From Amycolatopsis roodepoortensis (GTDB lineage: Bacteria > Actinomycetota > Actinomycetes > Mycobacteriales > Pseudonocardiaceae): DNA of 64,000 bases. The DNA lies in contig NZ_JADBEJ010000001.1 in the NCBI RefSeq assembly GCF_014873915.1, positions 248,001 through 312,000 on the forward strand. The letters are read 5' to 3'. The notes beneath the pieces are model-generated. The model did no database searches. It was not told the DNA's origin and was given only the letters and a program-made list of their open reading frames with translations. Every line of letters starts with the position of its first letter. Position 1 is the first letter of the stretch. Both the position numbers and the translations under genes were made by a program. This document shows, piece after piece, positions 38,874 through 48,110 of the stretch.

Positions 38874-39596
38874 GTGAGCATGCTGGTCATGACCGGCACC
38901 GGTACGGGTGTCGGCAAGACGATCTCCACCGCCGCCATCGCCGCTCTGGCCGCCGGTCAGGGCCAGCGTGTCGCCGTGCTGAAACCGGCGCAGACCGGGG
39001 TGGGCCCGGACGAACCGGGCGACCTCGCCGACGTGCTCCGGCTCGCCGGCCCGGTCACCACCCGTGAGCTGCGGAGATACCCGGATCCGCTGTCGCCGGA
39101 GGCGGCCGCCAGGACCTCGGGACTGCCGACGCTGACCCCGAGCGAGATCGCCGCCGCGGCGAGCGACCTCGATGGCGAACACGACCTCACGCTCATCGAG
39201 GGCGCGGGCGGCCTGCTGGTCCGCTTCGACGCCGCCGGGGCCACCCTCGCCGACGTCGCGTGGTCGCTGGGCGCGCTGGTCCTCATCGTCGCGGAGGCCG
39301 GGCTGGGCACGCTCAACGCGACCGCGCTGACCGCCGAGGTCGCCACCAAACGCGGCCTCACCGTGGCCGGGGTGATCATCGGCTCATGGCCCGACGAGCC
39401 GGATCTGGCGGCGGTGTCGAATCTGGCCGACCTGCCGGTCGCCGCCGGCGCCCCGCTGCTGGGCGTGTTGCCCGCCGGGCTGGGCACGGCGGGGCCCGAG
39501 GAGTTCGCCGACCGGGCCAAGGCGGGTCTCTCGCCGTGGTTCGGCGGGGAGTTCGACCCCGAATGCTTCGTCGGCCGCGCGTCGGCCCAGAAGTGA
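38874..39596 (+). CDS. bioD: Dethiobiotin synthetase
   Basis: 240-aa enzyme that closes the ureido ring of dethiobiotin from DAPA, CO2 and ATP. P-loop TGTGTGVGKT (residues about 7-16), the substrate Lys-Thr region KPAQTG, and LIEGAGGLLVRFD are visible. GTG start at 38874. It lies after the bicarbonate transporter/carbonic anhydrase genes and 84 bp before bioB. Confidence 0.95.
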   Translation: MSMLVMTGTGTGVGKTISTAAIAALAAGQGQRVAVLKPAQTGVGPDEPGDLADVLRLAGPVTTRELRRYPDPLSPEAAARTSGLPTLTPSEIAAAASDLDGEHDLTLIEGAGGLLVRFDAAGATLADVAWSLGALVLIVAEAGLGTLNATALTAEVATKRGLTVAGVIIGSWPDEPDLAAVSNLADLPVAAGAPLLGVLPAGLGTAGPEEFADRAKAGLSPWFGGEFDPECFVGRASAQK

Positions 39597-39680
39597 CCTG
39601 CGTCGCTGTGGCCGAGAGGCCCGGTCGTGCACGATGATGTGCCTTCGCTTCACCGCCCCACCCCGAACAGGAGCCGCCTC

Positions 39681-40697
39681 GTGACCACTGCCCCGGAGAC
39701 CGTCGACATCCTCGCCGTGGCGCGTGACCAGGTCCTCGAGCGTGGTGTCGGGCTGAGCGAAGAGCAGATCCTCGAGGTCCTGCGGCTCGACGACGACCAC
39801 CTGACGGACCTGCTGGCGCTGGCCCACGAGGTCCGGATGCGCTGGTGCGGCCCCGAGGTCGAGGTCGAGGGCATCATCAGCCTCAAGACCGGCGGCTGCC
39901 CCGAGGACTGCCACTTCTGCTCGCAGTCCGGCCGCTTCCCGACGCCGGTGCGGTCGGCGTGGCTGGACATCCCCGGCCTGGTCAAGGCCGCCCGCCAGAC
40001 CGCCGAGACCGGCGCGACCGAGTTCTGCATCGTCGCCGCCGTCCGTGGCCCCGACAAGCGGCTGCTCTCGCAGGTCCGCGAGGGGATCAAGGCCATCCGC
40101 GAGGACGGCAACGACATCCAGATCGCCTGCTCGCTCGGCATGCTCACGCAGGAGCAGGTCGACGAGCTCGTCGAGATGGGTGTCCACCGCTACAACCACA
40201 ACCTGGAGACCGCGCGCTCGCATTTCGCGAACGTCGTCACCACGCACACGTGGGAAGAGCGCTGGGAGACCCTGCGCATGATCCGCGAGGCGGGTATGGA
40301 GGTCTGCTGCGGCGGCATCATCGGCATGGGGGAGAGCATCGAGCAGCGCGCCGAGTTCGCCGCGCAGCTGGCCGAGCTGAACCCGGACGAGTGCACGATG
40401 AACTTCCTCATCCCGCAGCCGGGCACGCCGTACGAGGACTACGAGGTCGTCGAGGGCAAGGACGCGCTGCGGACCGTGGCCGCGTTCCGGCTGGCGATGC
40501 CCCGTCCGCTGCTCCGCTTCTCCGGCGGCCGTGAGCTGACCTTCGGTGACCTCGGCACCAAGCAGGGCATGCTCGGCGGCATCAACGCGATCATCGTCGG
40601 CAACTACCTGACCAACCTCGGCCGCCCGGCCACCGCGGATCTGGCGATGCTCGACGAGCTGAAGATGCCGGTGAAGGCGATCAGTGACGTCCTCTGA
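39681..40697 (+). CDS. bioB: Biotin synthase (radical SAM)
   Basis: 338-aa enzyme inserting sulfur into dethiobiotin. The SAM-cluster motif is CPEDCHFC, followed by further conserved stretches: [46 protein letters not shown], and the C-terminal [28 protein letters not shown]. The GTG at 39681 has ACAGGAG upstream. In this actinobacterial type, the auxiliary protein gene overlaps the 3' end by 14 bp. Confidence 0.96.
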   Translation: MTTAPETVDILAVARDQVLERGVGLSEEQILEVLRLDDDHLTDLLALAHEVRMRWCGPEVEVEGIISLKTGGCPEDCHFCSQSGRFPTPVRSAWLDIPGLVKAARQTAETGATEFCIVAAVRGPDKRLLSQVREGIKAIREDGNDIQIACSLGMLTQEQVDELVEMGVHRYNHNLETARSHFANVVTTHTWEERWETLRMIREAGMEVCCGGIIGMGESIEQRAEFAAQLAELNPDECTMNFLIPQPGTPYEDYEVVEGKDALRTVAAFRLAMPRPLLRFSGGRELTFGDLGTKQGMLGGINAIIVGNYLTNLGRPATADLAMLDELKMPVKAISDVL

Positions 40698-40887
40698 CGA
40701 ACCCGCGTTCTGCGTCCACTGTGGACAGCCGTCCGACGGTGGCGCGGAACATCCCGCCTGCCACAACCCGAGAACGGCACTCGAACCGCCGCGCTACTGC
40801 ACGTACTGCGCGCGGCGGATGGTCGTCCAGATCACCCCGGTCGGCTGGACGGCCCGGTGCAGCCGTCACGGTGAACTCGTCGGCTGA
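40684..40887 (+). CDS. bsaP: Biotin synthase auxiliary protein
   Basis: 67-aa protein with cysteine motifs [18 protein letters not shown] and RCSRHG, the pattern of the small actinobacterial BsaP (Rv1590) that works with BioB, probably at its Fe-S clusters. The GTG at 40684 lies inside bioB, 14 bp before the end, so translation is coupled. No other domain. Identification rests on synteny (bioB, small Cys protein, DUF2567) and the cysteine pattern. Confidence 0.88.
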   Translation: MTSSDEPAFCVHCGQPSDGGAEHPACHNPRTALEPPRYCTYCARRMVVQITPVGWTARCSRHGELVG

Positions 40888-40984
40888 CTTCCCGCATTCA
40901 GAGGACGAAACGCGGTGGAGGCGCGTGCGCTGGGGGCGTCATTGGTTACGCTCTGCACAAGCAGCACGAGGGAGGAGTCCGGGG

Positions 40985-41590
40985 TTGGGCGAGACGACGG
41001 GTAAACCGGCGCACCTGTCTACCAGTGTGCCCGACCCCTGGTCGGTGCCCGTGCTGCCGAGGCCGCGCCGCCCGCACCCCAAGGTCGTCGTCAAGGCCGA
41101 TCTGCTGCCGGCGATCAGCGTCCTGTCCACGGCGGGACTGCTCGGCTTCCCGCTGGCCTGGCTGTGGTCGCGGCTCGCGCCGCCCCAGCGGATGCGGGTG
41201 ATCAACGACCGCGGTGGCCTCGCCCCGCTGGAGCTGGAGAGCTGGCACCGCTTCGACGATCTGGCCGTTTACGGTTTCCTCGCGCTCGGAGCCGGGCTGC
41301 TGATCGGCATCGTGACCTGGCTGCTCCGGGAGCGCCGCGGTCCGGTCGTCCTGATCGCCGCGACCGGTGGCGCGACCCTCGCGGGCTGGCTGGGGACGAC
41401 GATGGGCGTCGCGTTCGCCAACGGCCGCTACGAGATCGCCTCGACCCCCGCCGTCGGCGACGTCATCGCGAAGGCGCCGCAGATCGAGTCCCCGTGGATC
41501 ATGCTCGCCGCGCCGTTGATGACGACGCTGGCGTACACGTTGCTGACCGCGTGGAACGGACGGGAAGACCTGGGCCGCCGCCTCGGCTGA
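40985..41590 (+). CDS. DUF2567 membrane protein
   Basis: 201 aa from TTG 40985 (GAGGGAGGAG upstream, 8 bp). Four membrane segments (LLPAISVLSTAGLLGFPLAWLW, YGFLALGAGLLIGIVTWLL, VVLIAATGGATLAGWLGTTMG, IMLAAPLMTTLAYTLLTAW). DUF2567 family, position of Rv1591 after bioB-bsaP. Function unknown; a link to biotin is only by neighbourhood. Confidence 0.85.
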   Translation: MGETTGKPAHLSTSVPDPWSVPVLPRPRRPHPKVVVKADLLPAISVLSTAGLLGFPLAWLWSRLAPPQRMRVINDRGGLAPLELESWHRFDDLAVYGFLALGAGLLIGIVTWLLRERRGPVVLIAATGGATLAGWLGTTMGVAFANGRYEIASTPAVGDVIAKAPQIESPWIMLAAPLMTTLAYTLLTAWNGREDLGRRLG

Positions 41591-41638
41591 CGGATTTCCT
41601 CTAGGGTGGGCCGGGACACATCTCTAGGGGGCATTCTC

Positions 41639-42691
41639 TTGACCGACGACATCGAGGTTTCCCGGCACAACGCCGTCCGTTTCCCGGGGATCAGCCCGCG
41701 CGCCTACGAACACCCCGTGGACCGCGGCGCGCTGGCCACGCTGCGCGCCGTTCCCGGATTCGCGCAGGTCGTGAAGGCGGTTTCGGGCTTCTACGCCGAA
41801 CGCGGCGAGCGGCTGATGGCCCTCGCGTCCGCGATCAGGGTCGGCCCGAAGCAGTATCCGGAACTGGACAGACTGCGCAACGAATGCGCCGAAACGCTCG
41901 ACCTCGACCGCGTGCCGAACCTGTTCGTCGCCCGCAGCCCCGAGGTCAACGCGCAGACGATCGGCATGGACGAGCCGTTCATCGTGCTCAACACCGCGGC
42001 CGTCGAAGCGATGGACCTCGCGTCGCTGCGGTTCGTGATCGGGCACGAGATGGGGCACGTGCTGTCCGGGCACGCGGTGTACCGCACGATCATGATCCGG
42101 CTGATCGGCCTGCAGATGTCGATGTCGTGGACGCCGGTGAGCGCGATCGGCATCCGCGTGGTCATCGCCGCGCTGCGCGAGTGGTACCGCAAGGCCGAGC
42201 TGTCCTGCGACCGCGCCGGGCTGCTGTGCTCGCAGGATCCGACGGCGGCGCTGCGCTCGCAGATCCTGGTCGCGGGCGGGATCGACCCGGCGAAGATCGA
42301 CATCCCGGCCTTCCTGCAGCAGGCGTCGGAGTACGAGTCGGTCGAGGACATCCGGGACAGCTACCTGAAGCTGCGTTACGTCGAGACGATGTCGCATCCG
42401 CTGGCCGTCGTGCGCGCCGCGCAGTTGCAGAAGTGGGCCGCGTCGGAGGAGTACCGGGGGATCCTGGCGGGCGAGTACCCGCGCCGCGACGAGGACGCGC
42501 CGTCGTCCAACTGGACCGAAGACCTGAAGTCGGCCGCGAAGTCGTACAAGGACTCCTGGAACGGCTCGACCGACCCGCTGACGAAGGTGTTCAGCGACGT
42601 CGGCGAAGCGGTGTCCGGGGCGGCGGGCAAGGTGTGGAGCAAGTTCGGCGGGGGCAACGGATCGGACGAGTCCTCGGACCAGGGCAAGTAG
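41639..42691 (+). CDS. M48-family zinc metallopeptidase
   Basis: 350 aa, TTG start at 41639 with AGGGGG 8 bp upstream (GTG 41606 possible). The zinc motif HEXXH is in RFVIGHEMGHVLSGH (about residue 137), and the third-ligand region includes KAELSCDRAGLL. It has no clear signal peptide; a hydrophobic stretch MIRLIGLQMSMSW...AIGIRVVIAAL follows the active site, so it may sit at the membrane. The C-terminal about 60 residues are Ser/Lys/Gly-rich. Homologous to HtpX/YhfN-like peptidases; target unknown. Confidence 0.9.
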   Translation: MTDDIEVSRHNAVRFPGISPRAYEHPVDRGALATLRAVPGFAQVVKAVSGFYAERGERLMALASAIRVGPKQYPELDRLRNECAETLDLDRVPNLFVARSPEVNAQTIGMDEPFIVLNTAAVEAMDLASLRFVIGHEMGHVLSGHAVYRTIMIRLIGLQMSMSWTPVSAIGIRVVIAALREWYRKAELSCDRAGLLCSQDPTAALRSQILVAGGIDPAKIDIPAFLQQASEYESVEDIRDSYLKLRYVETMSHPLAVVRAAQLQKWAASEEYRGILAGEYPRRDEDAPSSNWTEDLKSAAKSYKDSWNGSTDPLTKVFSDVGEAVSGAAGKVWSKFGGGNGSDESSDQGK

Positions 42692-42729
42692 CGCATCGGC
42701 TCGGTACCGGGCGCCCGTGCCTCGCTGAA

Positions 42730-42783
42730 GTACATGAAGGCCCCTTCCTGTACCTAGACGCAAGGATGGGGGCCTTCATGTAC
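42730..42783. repeat. Palindromic repeat, GTGAAGGCC family, decayed (loop ctaga)
   Basis: Outer arms gtacatgaaggcccc / gggggccttcatgtac and loop ctaga, like the copy at 899-955; the left inner arm (ttcctgtac) no longer pairs fully with cgcaaggat. Confidence 0.8.
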
Positions 42784-42790
42784 CGGGAAA

Positions 42791-42842
42791 CGTGTGAAGG
42801 TCGAGTTTCTTCGGCTGAGCCGAGCGAAGGGGTCTTCACGCG
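42791..42842. repeat. Palindromic repeat, GTGAAGG family, decayed (cggct/agccg type)
   Basis: cgtgtgaagg...tcttcacgcg with the inner cggct-g-agccg still intact; several mismatches in the middle stem. 7 bp after the previous copy. Confidence 0.75.
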
Positions 42843-42900
42843 CGGCCGCTGTGGCTGCTGTGGTCGCTGGTGTATCTGGGACGAGAGCGGCGACTCCGAA

Positions 42901-42955
42901 GGTGGTGAAGGCCTCCTTCACTACTTTCAGAGTAGGCAAGGAGGCCTTCGCTACC
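42901..42955. repeat. Palindromic repeat, GTGAAGG family (ctact type)
   Basis: ggtggtgaaggcctccttca... against ...ggaggccttcgctacc around the loop ttcag, three mismatches. Together the three copies fill most of the 315-bp gap 42692-43006, in which I see no gene. Confidence 0.75.
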
Positions 42956-43006
42956 AGCCGCAGCCGAGTCCTCAAGGCGCTGCGGACCCGCCGCTCACGA
43001 GGCGCC

Positions 43007-43723
43007 TCAGTTCAGGTTCGAGGGGCGGGTGAACTCGCCCAGTTCCCCCGGCGGCATCGGGACCGCGCCGAGCGTGCTGAGGAACCCGGCCTCCCGCGTC
43101 AGCAGCCGGCACGCGATCCGCAGCCGCCGCAGCGGGTTCGTCTCCTCCAGCAGGCGCTGCCGGTCCTCCAGCGGGAGCAGGCAGTCCGCGGTGAGCCGGT
43201 ACGCGAGCGCCGCGATGTCGCCGTCCTCGGGCGGGGTGGTCCAGTCGTCGGCGTGCCAGGCGGATTCGCAGTAGCGCCGGTGCGCGGCCTTCGCGACGTC
43301 GGCGAGCCTGTTCACGGTGTCGCCGGGTACCGAGGCGACCCGGTCGTCGGGCACCCATTCGACCGCGCCGATCAGGTACGGCGCGGAAACGCGGTCGATC
43401 TCGAGCAGCCTGAACCGGCGCCGCGCGGTGGTGACGACGTCGAATCTGCCGTCCGGCAGCCGTTTCGCCTCGCGCAGCACCGTGCTGCAGCCGACCTCAT
43501 GGACGTGCTCCGGCCCGCTGACCTCCCGCACCATCGCCGAACGCAGCGCGACGACGCCGAACTCGCGGTCCGGGACGACCTCGCCGACGAGGTCGGCCAT
43601 CAGCTGCCGGTACCGCGGTTCGAAGATGTGCAACGGAAGGTGTGTTCCGGGCAGAAGCACGGTCTGTAGCGGGAACAGCGGCAAGATCGCCTTCCCGGTG
43701 GACTCCTCGCTCGGCTCGGTCAC
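43007..43723 (-). CDS. LON peptidase substrate-binding domain protein
   Basis: 238 aa; the N-terminal domain of Lon proteases (PUA-like) without ATPase or protease parts: AILPLFPLQTVLLPGTHLPLHIFEPRYRQLM, EFGVVALRS, VGCSTVLREAKRLPDGRFDVVTTARRRFRLLEI. Stand-alone forms are common in actinobacteria; role unknown, possibly binding unfolded or acylated proteins. GTG start at 43723. Its stop lies in sequence resembling a half CTCACGAG arm. Confidence 0.88.
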   Translation of the reverse strand: MTEPSEESTGKAILPLFPLQTVLLPGTHLPLHIFEPRYRQLMADLVGEVVPDREFGVVALRSAMVREVSGPEHVHEVGCSTVLREAKRLPDGRFDVVTTARRRFRLLEIDRVSAPYLIGAVEWVPDDRVASVPGDTVNRLADVAKAAHRRYCESAWHADDWTTPPEDGDIAALAYRLTADCLLPLEDRQRLLEETNPLRRLRIACRLLTREAGFLSTLGAVPMPPGELGEFTRPSNLN

Positions 43724-43763
43724 CCGTTCAAGGTACGGGGACCGGGAGGAGTTCGCAGGGCGG

Positions 43764-44462
43764 TCACTTCCCGGCGGGCGGGCGGAAGACGGCGAACGGG
43801 TCGGTGATCTGCATCCCCTTGCCCGCGAAGGAGAAGAGCGCCGCCGGACGGCCGCCGCTGCGGCCGGGCGGGGCGGTGTGCCCGGTGGGCAGGAGCAGCC
43901 CGCGCCGGGACAGCACCCGCTGCAGGTTCGTCGCGGACACCCGGTAACCCAGCGCAGCCGAGTAGAGGCCCCGCAACGCCGATACGGTGAACTCTTCCGG
44001 GGCGAGCGCGAACCCGAGATTCGTGTAGCAGAGCTTCGAGCGGAGCCGGTCCCGTGCGCGCAGCACGATGGACTCGTGGTCGAACGCGGTCCGCGGCAGC
44101 TCGGAAACGTCGTGCCACTCGGTGTCTTCGGGCACCTCGGGGTCCACATCGGACGGTACGAGGCCGAGGAACGCCGTCGCGACGACGCGAGGGCCCGGCA
44201 CCCGGTCCGGCGCGCTGAAGACCGCCAGCTGCTCCACATGCTTCAGCTGGCGTACGTCGACCTTCTCCGCGAGCTGCCGCCGGATGGACGCCTCGACGTC
44301 TTCATCCGGGCGAAGCCTGCCGCCGGGGAGCGACCAGCGGCCCAGGTGCGGATCGAGCGCGCGCCGCCACAGCAGGACCCGGAGTGTGTCGGAGCGCACT
44401 TGAAGGACCGCTCCCAAGACCTCGTGGGCGAGGGGGGTCTGGGTGTTAAGATGACTTCGCAC
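43764..44462 (-). CDS. nrtR: Nudix-like repressor of NAD synthesis (NrtR type)
   Basis: 232 aa: an N-terminal Nudix domain ([21 protein letters not shown]...GRWSLPGG) and a C-terminal winged helix-like region ([22 protein letters not shown]). The Nudix box ([20 protein letters not shown] and on) has Gln for the catalytic Glu after Arg and KVDV at its end. It is therefore likely a ligand-sensing, non-hydrolysing domain, as in NrtR proteins that sense ADP-ribose. Divergent from nadABC with a shared palindrome. A TATAAT box lies 8 nt before the GTG, so the mRNA is probably leaderless. Confidence 0.85.
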   Translation of the reverse strand: MRSHLNTQTPLAHEVLGAVLQVRSDTLRVLLWRRALDPHLGRWSLPGGRLRPDEDVEASIRRQLAEKVDVRQLKHVEQLAVFSAPDRVPGPRVVATAFLGLVPSDVDPEVPEDTEWHDVSELPRTAFDHESIVLRARDRLRSKLCYTNLGFALAPEEFTVSALRGLYSAALGYRVSATNLQRVLSRRGLLLPTGHTAPPGRSGGRPAALFSFAGKGMQITDPFAVFRPPAGK

Positions 44463-44488
44463 GGTTTTCGATTATAAGGCGAAAACCG
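44462..44488. promoter_or_regulatory. Probable NrtR operator and divergent promoter
   Basis: Perfect 9-bp arms cggttttcg / cgaaaaccg around attataagg. On the minus strand the spacer reads TATAAT, placed 8 nt before the nrtR GTG. On the plus strand gattataag could be the -10 of nadA, with its start 27 bp further. Binding here would block both promoters. Confidence 0.7.
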
Positions 44489-44514
44489 GAGACAGGTCCA
44501 GGAGGGCCAGAACC

Positions 44515-45525
44515 ATGACGAGCACCCTGCAGAACGATTTGACTCCGTACGGTGGCGTGGTCGCCGACGCGGCTTGGGCGGAGGAGGTGCGGAGCCTCGC
44601 GCGCAAACGCGACGCCGTCCTGCTCGCGCACAACTACCAGGTCCCCGAGATCCAGGACATCGCCGATTTCACCGGCGACTCCCTCGCGCTGAGCCGTATC
44701 GCGGCGAGCAGCGACGCGTCCACCATCGTCTTCTGCGGCGTGCACTTCATGGCCGAGACGGCGAAGATCCTGGCACCCGAGAAGACGGTCCTGATCCCGG
44801 ACGCGCGGGCGGGCTGCTCGCTCGCGGACTCGATCACCGGCGCCGAACTGCGCGCCTGGAAGGCCGAGCACCCGGGCGCGGTCGTCGTGTCGTACGTGAA
44901 CACCACGGCCGAGGTCAAGGCGGAGACCGACATCTGCTGCACGTCGTCGAACGCCGTCGACGTGGTCGCCTCCATCCCCGCCGACCAGGAGGTTCTCTTC
45001 CTGCCGGACCAGTTCCTCGGCGCGCACGTCAAACGCGTGACCGGCCGGGAGAACATGCACATCTGGGCCGGGGAGTGCCACGTGCACGCCGGGATCAACG
45101 GCGCCGAGCTGGCCGAGCGCGCCTCGGAGAACCCGGACGCCGACCTGTTCATCCACCCGGAATGCGGCTGCGCGACCTCGGCGCTGTACCTCGCCGGCGA
45201 GGGCGCCGTCGCCCCCGAGCGGGTCAAGATCCTCTCGACCGGCGACATGGTCCACGCCGCCCGCGACACCAAGGCGAAGTCGGTGCTCGTGGCCACCGAG
45301 ATCGGGATGATCCACCAGCTGCGCAAGGCCGCGCCGGAGATCGACTTCCGCGCGGTGAACGACCGGGCGTCCTGCCGGTACATGAAGATGATCACGCCTG
45401 CCGCCCTGCTGCGGTCGCTGCGTGAGGGTGCCGACGAGGTCCACGTCGACGCCGAGACCGCCGCCCGTGCCCGCGCTTCCGTGCAGCGCATGATCGAGAT
45501 CGGGCAGCCTGGCGGCGGAGAATGA
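44515..45525 (+). CDS. nadA: Quinolinate synthase
   Basis: 336-aa 4Fe-4S enzyme that condenses iminoaspartate and dihydroxyacetone phosphate to quinolinate. Seen: [75 protein letters not shown] and [10 protein letters not shown], supplying the three cluster cysteines. The ATG has AGGAGGG upstream. First gene of the nadABC operon; overlaps nadB by 4 bp. Confidence 0.97.
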   Translation: MTSTLQNDLTPYGGVVADAAWAEEVRSLARKRDAVLLAHNYQVPEIQDIADFTGDSLALSRIAASSDASTIVFCGVHFMAETAKILAPEKTVLIPDARAGCSLADSITGAELRAWKAEHPGAVVVSYVNTTAEVKAETDICCTSSNAVDVVASIPADQEVLFLPDQFLGAHVKRVTGRENMHIWAGECHVHAGINGAELAERASENPDADLFIHPECGCATSALYLAGEGAVAPERVKILSTGDMVHAARDTKAKSVLVATEIGMIHQLRKAAPEIDFRAVNDRASCRYMKMITPAALLRSLREGADEVHVDAETAARARASVQRMIEIGQPGGGE

Positions 45526-47177
45526 CCGACCCGGTTACTGCCCTTCAGGCGAAAACCCACCCGGTCTGGGAGGCCGCCGCCGATCTCGTGGTGATCGGCA
45601 GCGGCGTCGCGGGGCTCACCGCGGCGCTGCGCGCGCGGGAGCTCGGGCTGCACGTCCTGGTGGTCACCAAGGCGACGGTCTCCGACGGCAACACCCGGTG
45701 GGCCCAGGGCGGTATCGCGGTCGTCCTGGAGGGTGAACACGAGCGAGGCGATTCGGTCGGCAAGCACGCCGAGGACACCCTCACCGCCGGCGCCGGGCTC
45801 TGCGACGAGGACGCCGTCCGGTCGATCATCGCCGGCGGCCCGGCCGCGGTGGCCCGCTTGCGCGCCGAAGGTGCGCATTTCGACCCGGCTGCCGAAGGGC
45901 GGCCCGAACTGGCCCGCACGCGGGAAGGCGGGCACAGCGCGTTCCGCGTCATCCACGCGGGTGGCGACGCGACCGGCGCGGAGGTCGAGCGGACGCTGGT
46001 CGCGACGGCCGGTGACCGGCGGATCCCGGTGCTGGAGCACCACATCGCCGTCGACGCGATCCGCACGCCCGCGGGCGAGGTCGTCGGCGTGACCGTCCTG
46101 GACCACAACGGGGTGCCCGGCGTCGTCCGTGCGCCGGCGGTGCTGCTGGCCAGCGGCGGGCTGGGGCAGCTCTACCAGGCGACGTCGAATCCGGAGATCG
46201 CCACCGGCGACGGGCTGGCGCTCGCGTTGCGCGCGGGGGCGCAGGTCGCGGACGTCGAGTTCGTCCAGTTCCATCCGACGGTCCTGTTCACGCCCGGTGC
46301 GCGCGGCCGTCTTCCGCTGGTCACCGAGGCGGTGCGCGGTGAAGGCGCGACGTTGCACGACACGACGGGCGCTCCGGTGATGCGGGGAGTCCACCCGCTC
46401 GGCGATCTCGCGCCACGGGACGTGGTCTCGGCGGCTATCACCCGCCGGATGGTGCAGGCTCCCGGTGGGGTCGACGACCACGTTTTCCTCGACGCGACAG
46501 GGATCTCCGGTTTCGCCAAGCGGTTCCCGACCGTGCACGCGGCGTGCGCGGCGATCGGGCTGGACCCGGCGAAGGAACCGATCCCGGTCACGCCCGCGGC
46601 GCATTTCGCCTGCGGTGGTGTGGTGACCACTGTGGACGGACGCTCCGGCGTCCGCGGTCTCTACGCGGCGGGTGAGGTCGCCAGGACCGGTCTGCACGGC
46701 GCGAATCGCCTGGCCTCCAACAGTTTGCTCGAAGGACTGGTGGTGGGGCAGCGAGTGGCGGAAGCGGTCGCCATCGATCTCGCCGCCGGATTGCTGGGCG
46801 ATCCGCGTCGCGGTGTGCTCGTGCCCCCGGCGAAGGTCGCGGTGGCCGATCGCGACGCGTTGCAGCGGGCGATGAGCCGGTACGCCGCCATCGGCCGGGA
46901 CGCCGAAGGTCTTTCGGTCGTGGGCTCGGTGCTGGACCTTTCGGTCAGTGAGAGTCCTTTGTGGACTCCTCGGGTCGTCGAGGACGCGGCGCTCACCTTG
47001 GTGGCGGAGGCACTGGTCGCGGCGGCGGCGCGCCGGACGGAGTCCCGCGGCTGTCACGTGCGGACCGATTTCCCCGGACGCGACGACGACGTCTGGCAAC
47101 GCGGTCAGCTCATCCGGCTCAGCCCGTCGGGGCAGCCGGTGCTGGCCGATCCGATCGCTTTGGAGGGTGTGGCATGA
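45522..47177 (+). CDS. nadB: L-aspartate oxidase
   Basis: 551-aa FAD enzyme making iminoaspartate from aspartate. The FAD-binding [22 protein letters not shown] is at about residue 20, followed by [61 protein letters not shown] and [20 protein letters not shown]. Overlaps nadA (ATGA) and nadC by 4 bp. Confidence 0.97.
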   Translation: MTDPVTALQAKTHPVWEAAADLVVIGSGVAGLTAALRARELGLHVLVVTKATVSDGNTRWAQGGIAVVLEGEHERGDSVGKHAEDTLTAGAGLCDEDAVRSIIAGGPAAVARLRAEGAHFDPAAEGRPELARTREGGHSAFRVIHAGGDATGAEVERTLVATAGDRRIPVLEHHIAVDAIRTPAGEVVGVTVLDHNGVPGVVRAPAVLLASGGLGQLYQATSNPEIATGDGLALALRAGAQVADVEFVQFHPTVLFTPGARGRLPLVTEAVRGEGATLHDTTGAPVMRGVHPLGDLAPRDVVSAAITRRMVQAPGGVDDHVFLDATGISGFAKRFPTVHAACAAIGLDPAKEPIPVTPAAHFACGGVVTTVDGRSGVRGLYAAGEVARTGLHGANRLASNSLLEGLVVGQRVAEAVAIDLAAGLLGDPRRGVLVPPAKVAVADRDALQRAMSRYAAIGRDAEGLSVVGSVLDLSVSESPLWTPRVVEDAALTLVAEALVAAAARRTESRGCHVRTDFPGRDDDVWQRGQLIRLSPSGQPVLADPIALEGVA

Positions 47178-48064
47178 CCGAATTCTCCCCGTGGGTGGTC
47201 GAGGCGCTGGCCGATCACGGTCTCGACGCCGCCGATGTGCACCGTGTCGTCACGACGGCGCTGGCCGAGGATCTGCGGTACGGGCCCGACGCGACGACGA
47301 ACGCCACCGTGTCCGAATCCGCTCGCGCGCTGGCCGAGCTCACGCCGAGGACGGCCGGTGTGGTCGCCGGGATCCCGGTGGCGCTGGCGGTGTTCGACGT
47401 CGTGCTCGGCCCGGGCCTGGAGATCCTGGCCGCCCGTGACGACGGCGACCGGCTGACCGCCGGGGAGCCCGCCCTGGTCGTGCGGGGGCCGGTGCGCGGC
47501 CTGCTCACCGCCGAACGCACCGCGCTGAACCTGCTGTGCCACCTGTCCGGTATCGCCACCGCGACCGCCGCCTGGGTGCGCGCCGTGGAGGGAACCGGTT
47601 GCCGGATCAGGGATTCCCGCAAGACGCTGCCTGGGTTGCGGTTGCTGGAGAAGTACGCCGTGCGCGCCGGCGGCGGGGTGAACCACCGGCTCGGGCTCGG
47701 CGACGCGGTGCTGATCAAGGACAACCACGTGGTCGCCGCCGGTTCGGTGACCGCCGCGCTCGCGGCCGCGCGCGAGCACGCGCCCGAACTGCATTGCGAG
47801 GTCGAGGTCGACGACCTGGCCCAGCTGGACGAGGCGCTCGCCGCGGGGGCCGACGAGGTACTGCTGGACAACTTCACGCCCGACGAATGCGCGAAGGCCG
47901 TCGACCGGCGCGACGAGGTTTCACCGAAGACCCGCCTGGAATCCTCGGGTGGTCTGCGGCTGGACGTCGCGCGGGCGTACGCGGAGTCCGGTGTGGATTT
48001 CCTCGCCGTCGGAGCACTCACGCATTCCTCGCCCGCACTCGACCTCGGGATGGACCTGCGCTGA
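47174..48064 (+). CDS. nadC: Nicotinate-nucleotide pyrophosphorylase (carboxylating)
   Basis: 296-aa quinolinate phosphoribosyltransferase that gives nicotinate mononucleotide and CO2. Conserved parts: ALAEDLRYGPDATTNATV, AERTALNLLCHLSGIATAT, IRDSRKTLPGLRLLEKYAVRAGGGVNHR (substrate Arg/Lys), VLIKDNHV and LESSGGL. ATG at 47174 overlaps nadB. A perfect hairpin follows 11 bp after the stop. Confidence 0.97.
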   Translation: MTEFSPWVVEALADHGLDAADVHRVVTTALAEDLRYGPDATTNATVSESARALAELTPRTAGVVAGIPVALAVFDVVLGPGLEILAARDDGDRLTAGEPALVVRGPVRGLLTAERTALNLLCHLSGIATATAAWVRAVEGTGCRIRDSRKTLPGLRLLEKYAVRAGGGVNHRLGLGDAVLIKDNHVVAAGSVTAALAAAREHAPELHCEVEVDDLAQLDEALAAGADEVLLDNFTPDECAKAVDRRDEVSPKTRLESSGGLRLDVARAYAESGVDFLAVGALTHSSPALDLGMDLR

Positions 48065-48075
48065 CGTGCGGCACT

Positions 48076-48104
48076 AGAATTCCCTTGTGTGACAAGGGAA
48101 TTCT
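48076..48104 (+). promoter_or_regulatory. Perfect hairpin touching the ribosome-binding site of the mycosin-like gene
   Basis: 13-bp arms agaattcccttgt / acaagggaattct around the loop gtg. GGAGGA begins at the next base and ATG follows at once. It may end nadC transcription, bind a regulator, or limit translation of the next gene. Confidence 0.65.
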
Positions 48105-48110
48105 GGAGGA

